Below, piece by piece: positions 59,377 to 64,000 of a stretch of 64,000 bases of DNA; within the stretch, counting starts at the first letter, position 1, and the number at the start of each line of letters is the position of its first letter. The stretch is from CAWCHZ01 sp963795555 (GTDB taxonomy: Bacteria; Actinomycetota; Thermoleophilia; Solirubrobacterales; Solirubrobacteraceae): NCBI GenBank assembly GCA_963795555.1, contig CAWCHZ010000002.1, positions 2,170,001 to 2,234,000 of the forward strand, written 5' to 3'. The notes below the pieces were generated by a model. The model did no database searches. It saw nothing but the letters and a program-made list of their open reading frames with translations, and was not told where the DNA came from. The translations under genes were made by a program, and so were the position numbers.

Positions 59377-62220
59377 TCAGCCGCAGCCCGTGTTATTGCC
59401 GCAGCTCGAGCACGTGTAGCAGGAGCCGGTCCGCTGCATCATCCCGCCGCACTGGCTGCAGGCCGGCCCCAGATCGAGCCCGCGGATCTTCGCCGGCACG
59501 ACGGGTGGAGTGTCGGTCAGCGCCGCGGCGGGCTTGAGCGCCTTGCCGCCATTGCCGTTGCCCGCGCCCTTGGCGCCATCGCCTGGTCCGCTGTGCGGAT
59601 CTACGGGAGCGGCCGTGTCGCCGCGGCCGGCCAGCGCGGCGTCCTGCGCCTGCTTGCGGGCGCGCACGGCGGGGGTGAGGATGCCCAGCTCCTCCTGCGT
59701 GTCGACGTCGAGGAAGCGCGACGCCAGCCAACGCATGATGTAGTCGGGCATCGACTTGGCGAACGGGATCTCCGGGTTCTGCGTGATCCCCTCGGGCTCG
59801 AAGCGCATGTAGCAGAACTTCTGCACGAGGGTCTCGAGCGGCACGCCGTACTGCAGCGCGATCGAGATCGCCGTCGCGAAGGCGTTCATCATCCCGCGCA
59901 GCGTCGAGCCCTCCTTGCCGATGTCGGTCAGGAAGATCTCGCCAACCGAGCCGTCCTCGTACATGCCGGCGGTGATGTAGCCCTCGTGGCCGCCGATCGA
60001 GAACTTGTGGGTGATCGACTGGCGCTCCACCGGCATCCGCCGCCGCACCGGCGCCAGCCCTGCGCTGATCGACTTCTCCTTGGCGGAGCCGGCTTTGGCG
60101 TCGCGGCCCTTGTGGGCATCGGTCCGCAGCGCCTGCGCGGTCTTGGAGCCGTCGCGATAGATCGCCAGCGCCTTGATGCCGCAGCGCCAGGCCGCGACAT
60201 AGGCATCGGCGATGTCGTCGACCGTCGTGCTCTCGGGCATGTTGATGGTCTTCGACAGCGCCCCCGAGATGAACGGCTGGATCGCACCCATCATCTTGAT
60301 GTGGCCCATCGGCGCGATTGCGCGCTCGCCGACGGCGACGTCGAACACGGGCAGGTGCTCGGCGAGCAGCCCGGGCGCCCCGATGATCGTGGCGTGCTCG
60401 TTGATGTGAGCCTCGATCTGCTCGATCTGCTCCTCGCCATAGCCCAGCGTGCGCAGCGCCAGCGGGACGGTGCGGTTGACGATCTTCATCTGGCCGCCGC
60501 CGACCAGCTCCTTGAACTTGACCAGCGAGAAGTCCGGCTCGACCCCGGTCGTGTCGCAGTCCATCAGGAAGGAGATCGTCCCGGTCGGTGCCAGCACGGT
60601 GGCCTGCGCGTTGCGGTAGCCGAAGGCGTCGCCAGCGGCGACCGCGCTGTCCCAGGTCTCGCGCGCCGCGCTCAGCAGCGCCGTGTCATCGCAGGTGGAG
60701 TCGGGGATCGCGTAGGCGGCATCGCGGTGCATCCGCATCACGCCGTTGTGCGGCTCGCGGTTCTCGGCGTAGCGCTCATAAGGTTCCAGCGCCCCCGCGA
60801 TCTCCGCCGAGCGCTGGTATGCGCGCCCGGTCATCAATGCCGTGATCGCCGCGGCTGTGCCCCGACCGGCGTCGGAGTCGTAGGGAATGCCGTTGCTCAT
60901 CAGGTAGGCGCCGAGGTTCGCGTAGCCCAGGCCGATCTGGCGAAAGGCGCGCGCATTGCGGCCGATCTGCTCGGTCGGATAGCTCGAGGGGGTGACGACG
61001 ATCTCCTGGGCAAGGAAGATCACGTCAATCGCGTGCTCGAAGGAGCCGACGTCGAAGCTGCCATCGGGGCGGCGGAACTTCATCAGGTTCAGCGATGCGA
61101 GATTGCAGGCTGAGTCGTCGACGTGCATGTACTCGGAGCAGGGATTAGACGCATTGATTCGACCCGAATGCGGACAGGTGTGCCACTGGTTGATCGTCGT
61201 GTCGTACTGCAAGCCCGGGTCGGCGCAGCGCCAGGCCGCCTCGGCGATCTCGCGCATCAGCTCGCGCGCCCGCAGCGGCTCGCCGATCGGCTCGCCGGTC
61301 CCGCGCGCGACCGTCCGCCACTCGCCGTCCTCCTCGACGGCGTGCATGAACTCGTCGGTGACGCGGACCGAGTTGTTGGCGTTCTGGTACTGGATCGACG
61401 TGAAGCCCTCGCCGTCGATCGACATGTCGAAGCCGGCATCGCGCAGCGCGGCCGCCTTGTCCTCCTCGCGCGCCTTGCACCAGATGAACTCGCGGATGTC
61501 GGGATGGTCGACGTCGAGCACCACCATCTTCGCCGCGCGGCGCGTCTTACCGCCCGACTTGATCGTGCCGGCCCAGGCGTCCGCGCCGCGCATGAAGGAG
61601 ACCGGGCCGGATGCCGTGCCGCCCTTGGAGAGCGGCTCCATCGAGCCGCGGATGCGCGACAGGTTGATGCCCGAGCCCGAGCCGCCGCGGAAGATCATGC
61701 CCTCGTTGGTGTTCCAGGCGAGGATCGACTCCATCGTGTCCTGCACGGAGAGGATGAAGCAGGCCGAGCACTGCGGCTGGTCCTCGAAGCCGACGTTGAA
61801 CCAGACGGGCGAGTTGAAGGCGGCCAGCTGGTGCAGCAGGATGTGGGTGAGCTCGGCCTCGAAGGCGTCGGCGTCGGCCGCGGTCGCGAAGTAGCCGCCG
61901 GCGCGTCCCCAGCCGGCGATCGTGCCGGCGACGCGGGCGATCATCTGCTTGACCGAGTACTCGCGGTCGGGCGCGCCGAGCTGTCCGCGGAAGTACTTCT
62001 GGGCGACGATGTTGGTGGCATTCTGCGACCAGGACTTGGGGAACTCGACGTCGCGCTGCTCGAAGGAGACCTTGTCGCCGTGGCCGATGCGCGCGTCGCG
62101 CAGCTCCCACTCGACCTCGTCGAACGGATGCACCCCCGGGGTGGTGAAGACGCGCGTGATCGTCAGTCCACGACCGACCTCGTCAGCGTGCGTAAGTGCC
62201 GTCTGTGTGGGATGCTCCAC
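59377..62220 (-). CDS. nrdJ: Adenosylcobalamin-dependent ribonucleotide reductase (class II)
   Basis: A 947-residue enzyme reducing ribonucleotides to deoxyribonucleotides with vitamin B12. RGGSGSGINLSRIRGS, NPCSEYM with an active-site Cys, APTGTISFLMDCDTTGVEPDF and the QPFISGALSKTINMP block are all characteristic. The C-terminus carries a zinc-ribbon type CSQCGG and CSSCGNNTGCG tail that regenerates the active-site disulfide. GTG 62220 follows a GGAGAGGAG ribosome site. No cobalamin riboswitch or NrdR box is evident in the upstream 130 bases. Confidence 0.95.
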   Translation of the reverse strand: MEHPTQTALTHADEVGRGLTITRVFTTPGVHPFDEVEWELRDARIGHGDKVSFEQRDVEFPKSWSQNATNIVAQKYFRGQLGAPDREYSVKQMIARVAGTIAGWGRAGGYFATAADADAFEAELTHILLHQLAAFNSPVWFNVGFEDQPQCSACFILSVQDTMESILAWNTNEGMIFRGGSGSGINLSRIRGSMEPLSKGGTASGPVSFMRGADAWAGTIKSGGKTRRAAKMVVLDVDHPDIREFIWCKAREEDKAAALRDAGFDMSIDGEGFTSIQYQNANNSVRVTDEFMHAVEEDGEWRTVARGTGEPIGEPLRARELMREIAEAAWRCADPGLQYDTTINQWHTCPHSGRINASNPCSEYMHVDDSACNLASLNLMKFRRPDGSFDVGSFEHAIDVIFLAQEIVVTPSSYPTEQIGRNARAFRQIGLGYANLGAYLMSNGIPYDSDAGRGTAAAITALMTGRAYQRSAEIAGALEPYERYAENREPHNGVMRMHRDAAYAIPDSTCDDTALLSAARETWDSAVAAGDAFGYRNAQATVLAPTGTISFLMDCDTTGVEPDFSLVKFKELVGGGQMKIVNRTVPLALRTLGYGEEQIEQIEAHINEHATIIGAPGLLAEHLPVFDVAVGERAIAPMGHIKMMGAIQPFISGALSKTINMPESTTVDDIADAYVAAWRCGIKALAIYRDGSKTAQALRTDAHKGRDAKAGSAKEKSISAGLAPVRRRMPVERQSITHKFSIGGHEGYITAGMYEDGSVGEIFLTDIGKEGSTLRGMMNAFATAISIALQYGVPLETLVQKFCYMRFEPEGITQNPEIPFAKSMPDYIMRWLASRFLDVDTQEELGILTPAVRARKQAQDAALAGRGDTAAPVDPHSGPGDGAKGAGNGNGGKALKPAAALTDTPPVVPAKIRGLDLGPACSQCGGMMQRTGSCYTCSSCGNNTGCG

Positions 62221-62353
62221 GAGCTGCTCCTCTCCAAATCTAGCCGCCAGGACCTGCTTTCCCGCCCCTGCGCGAACCTCAGGAGGGACTGAACATCATC
62301 CCGCGCGGGCCGGACGGAATCAGAGGGTCGGCGCAGTTCGGGACGTAGCCAGA

Positions 62354-62584
62354 TCAGCGTCCAGGACGCAGCCAGTCGACGAAGTCTCGCCAGCCGTTGG
62401 CGGCCTCGTAGCCGGCCTCGCCGACCGCGTGGCGGACGACCGCCAGCCGACGTCCGTCCCAGCCCATCAGCCACGTCAGCGACCAGGCCAGCGCCGCCAG
62501 CGCGATGATCGCGGCAAGGACGATCAGCAGCGGCAAGAGCCAGCCGTGAGCGGAGCCCGACGCGGTGGCGTGCGCGATCGCCAT
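62354..62584 (-). CDS. Small single-helix membrane protein
   Basis: A 76-residue protein. One or two hydrophobic helices span about residues 15-42, followed by a soluble WDGRRLAVVRHAVGEAGYEAANGW tail. ATG 62584 is used. A TATAGC box lies 10 bases upstream and overlaps the divergent galE-side box. No family is recognised. Confidence 0.5.
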   Translation of the reverse strand: MAIAHATASGSAHGWLLPLLIVLAAIIALAALAWSLTWLMGWDGRRLAVVRHAVGEAGYEAANGWRDFVDWLRPGR

Positions 62585-62611
62585 CCGCGCCCATGCTATA
62601 CAGCGGGCCGC

Positions 62612-62716
62612 ATGACGCCCTCCGCTCAGCGACCCCCCGCTCAGCGCGCCTGCGTCGAGCCCGTCTGCGCCGAGCTCGCCTGCGCTGAGCGCGCCTGCGC
62701 TCAGGTCGCGCGATGA
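62612..62716 (+). CDS. Candidate 34-codon leader ORF of galE, made of 15-bp repeats
   Basis: It starts at ATG 62612, 9 bases after TATACA (62597-62602). It ends in a TGA that overlaps the galE ATG 62713 (ATGA). It consists mostly of five-residue units such as AELAC and AERAC. Whether it is translated is unknown. Confidence 0.3.
   Translation: MTPSAQRPPAQRACVEPVCAELACAERACAQVAR
62623..62712 (+). repeat. Six degenerate 15-bp repeats directly before galE
   Basis: Six 15-bp units of the type CGCTCAGCGCGCCTG with substitutions run to the base before the galE start. Confidence 0.65.
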
Positions 62717-63690
62717 AGCTGCTGGTCACCGGCGGCGCCGGCTACATCGGCAGCGTGGTCGCGGCGCAGCTGCTCGACGCCGGGCACGAGGTCGTCGTCC
62801 TGGACAACCTCTCGCGTGGCCATCGCCAAGCCGTCCCCGAGGGGGCGCAGCTGGTCGAGGCCGACCTGCTCGACGAGACGGCGCTGGCCGCGACGCTCGG
62901 CGATGGCTTCGACGGCGCGCTGCACTTCGCGGCGTTCGCGTTGGTCGGGGAGTCCGTTGCGCATCCCGAGCGCTACTGGCGCAACAACGTCGTCGGCACG
63001 CTCAACCTGCTCGATGCGATGCGCGCGGCCGCGGTGCCCCGGCTGGTCTTCTCGTCGACCTGCGCCACCTACGGCGATCCGCCCGAGGTCCCGATCCACG
63101 AGGCGCTGCCGACCGCACCGACCAGTCCCTATGGCGAGAGCAAGCTCGCCGTGGATCAGATGATCGCCGGCGAGGTGCGCGCACACGGCCTCGCCGCCGT
63201 CTCGCTGCGCTACTTCAACGTGGCCGGGGCCAGCGGCCCGCGCGGCGAGCACCACGACCCCGAGACCCACCTGATCCCCAACGTGCTGCTGGCGGCGGCT
63301 GGCGAGCGCGAGCACGTGCAGCTCTTCGGGACCGATTACCCGACGCCGGACGGCACGGCGATCCGTGACTACATTCACATCGAGGATCTCGGGGCCGCCC
63401 ACCTGCTGGCGCTCGACCACGCTCGCCCGGGCGAGCATCGGATCTTCAACCTTGGCAACGGCGCCGGCTTCTCGGTGCGCGAGGTGATCGCGGCGGCACG
63501 GGATGTGACGGGACGCGAGATCGCCGTCGTCGAGGCGCCACGCCGACCCGGGGATCCGCCGCGGCTGGTCGCGGCCGCGGAGCGGATTCGCCGCGAGCTG
63601 GGCTGGCAGCCGCGCAAGCCGGAGCTGACGACGATGATCGCCGACGCCTGGCGCTGGATGCAGGAGCACCCGCGCGGCTACGCGGGCTGA
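62713..63690 (+). CDS. galE: UDP-glucose 4-epimerase
   Basis: A 325-residue SDR interconverting UDP-glucose and UDP-galactose. TGGAGYIGS at residues 6-14, the catalytic YGESK (Y140, K144), and LRYFNVAGA with a DYPTPDGTAIRDYIHIEDL tail are all GalE blocks. It follows a repeat-rich leader and is convergent, overlapping by 13 bases, with tmk. Confidence 0.92.
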   Translation: MKLLVTGGAGYIGSVVAAQLLDAGHEVVVLDNLSRGHRQAVPEGAQLVEADLLDETALAATLGDGFDGALHFAAFALVGESVAHPERYWRNNVVGTLNLLDAMRAAAVPRLVFSSTCATYGDPPEVPIHEALPTAPTSPYGESKLAVDQMIAGEVRAHGLAAVSLRYFNVAGASGPRGEHHDPETHLIPNVLLAAAGEREHVQLFGTDYPTPDGTAIRDYIHIEDLGAAHLLALDHARPGEHRIFNLGNGAGFSVREVIAAARDVTGREIAVVEAPRRPGDPPRLVAAAERIRRELGWQPRKPELTTMIADAWRWMQEHPRGYAG

Positions 63691-64000
63691 GCCCCGGCGC
63701 GATTACGCGGGCCGAGCGGGCGCGGCAGCAGGTCCGCCAGCTCAGCCAGCGCCGCGGCGAGCACGTCGCGCTCATCGGCGCTCGCGTCGATGATCCGCAC
63801 CCGCTGCGGCTCCTCGGCCGCGATCCGCTCGTAGGCCGCGGCGATCGCCGCGAAGAACGCGCCGTCCTCGCGCTCCAGTCGATCGGGAGCCTCGCCGCCA
63901 TTCGCCTGCCGTCCGGCGAGGCGCGCGCGACCCAGCGCGGGATCGACGCGCAGCAGCAGCGTGCGGTCGGGCGTCAGCCCACCGGTCGCGAAGGCGTTGA
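63678..64000 (-). CDS. tmk: Thymidylate kinase, 3' part only
   Basis: The C-terminal 107 codons of a TMK. PDRTLLLRVDPALGRARLAGR, the LID-type DRLEREDGAFFAAI and AAAYERIAAEEPQRVRIIDASADERDV are typical. The protein phosphorylates dTMP to dTDP. Its 5' end lies beyond the window. It overlaps the galE 3' end by 13 bases. Confidence 0.85.
   Translation of the reverse strand, partial: NAFATGGLTPDRTLLLRVDPALGRARLAGRQANGGEAPDRLEREDGAFFAAIAAAYERIAAEEPQRVRIIDASADERDVLAAALAELADLLPRPLGPRNRAGAQPA

Noticed and set aside
62221..62353. Cobalamin riboswitch upstream of nrdJ
   Set aside because: The space is too short and I see no B12-box-like core.
1..64000. tRNA or rRNA genes
   Set aside because: I saw no tRNA-like or rRNA-like signature; a full scan would be needed to exclude a tRNA.

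Overview
The window is very GC-rich, densely coded and uses GTG and TTG starts freely. Genes are often joined by 4-base ATGA or GTGA stop/start overlaps. A class II B12-dependent ribonucleotide reductase, a HU protein with a long Lys/Ala tail, a PabB-PabC fusion, a Suf operon with an embedded Rieske ferredoxin, and a run of surface-polysaccharide genes fit an actinobacterium. The order Solirubrobacterales (Thermoleophilia) is my best guess; it is inferred from gene content only, with no 16S gene in the window.

Bases 1-14,000 hold glycosyltransferases (72, 1997, 2941, 12983), an ABC-2 drug/Na-type exporter (4149-6409), a short orphan CRISPR-like array (6482-6665), and nucleotide-sugar genes. 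The latter are an SDR epimerase, a UDP-sugar dehydrogenase and a WecG-type transferase (6915-10057), followed by a VapBC module and the gmd-rmd pair for GDP-6-deoxyhexose. Bases 14,200-22,000 hold another glycosyltransferase, a frameshifted secreted-protein remnant, three overlapping pilin-like genes whose products carry FN3 or PKD domains, and a large secreted protein made of a zincin-like domain plus a seven-repeat beta-propeller.

Bases 21,900-41,700 are a large polysaccharide locus. A leftward operon runs from rfbF through rfbG, a C-methyltransferase, a 3,5-epimerase, a methyltransferase, a Wzx-type flippase and an SDR to a GT-like protein; it probably makes and uses a CDP-linked, possibly C-methyl-branched, 6-deoxysugar. 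A rightward wzt-wzm ABC export operon follows, with a coiled-coil protein, a GT2-GT4 fusion and an RmlC-type epimerase. DUF2142 and DPM1-like membrane genes and a further GT4 close the locus. The heme A synthase gene ctaA sits inside it.

Bases 41,770-64,000 are mostly housekeeping: rrf2-sufC-sufU-rieske-sufB-sufD without sufS, a second VapBC, an HxlR regulator divergent from two HtrA-like proteases, a Kelch protein, LigD, greA, the pabBC fusion, a His-rich secreted protein, HU, nrdJ, galE and the 3' part of tmk. Two themes recur across the window. Many starts lie 6-8 bases after a TANNNT box, which suggests leaderless mRNAs. Several genes carry in-frame or junctional tandem duplications of 15-42 bp.
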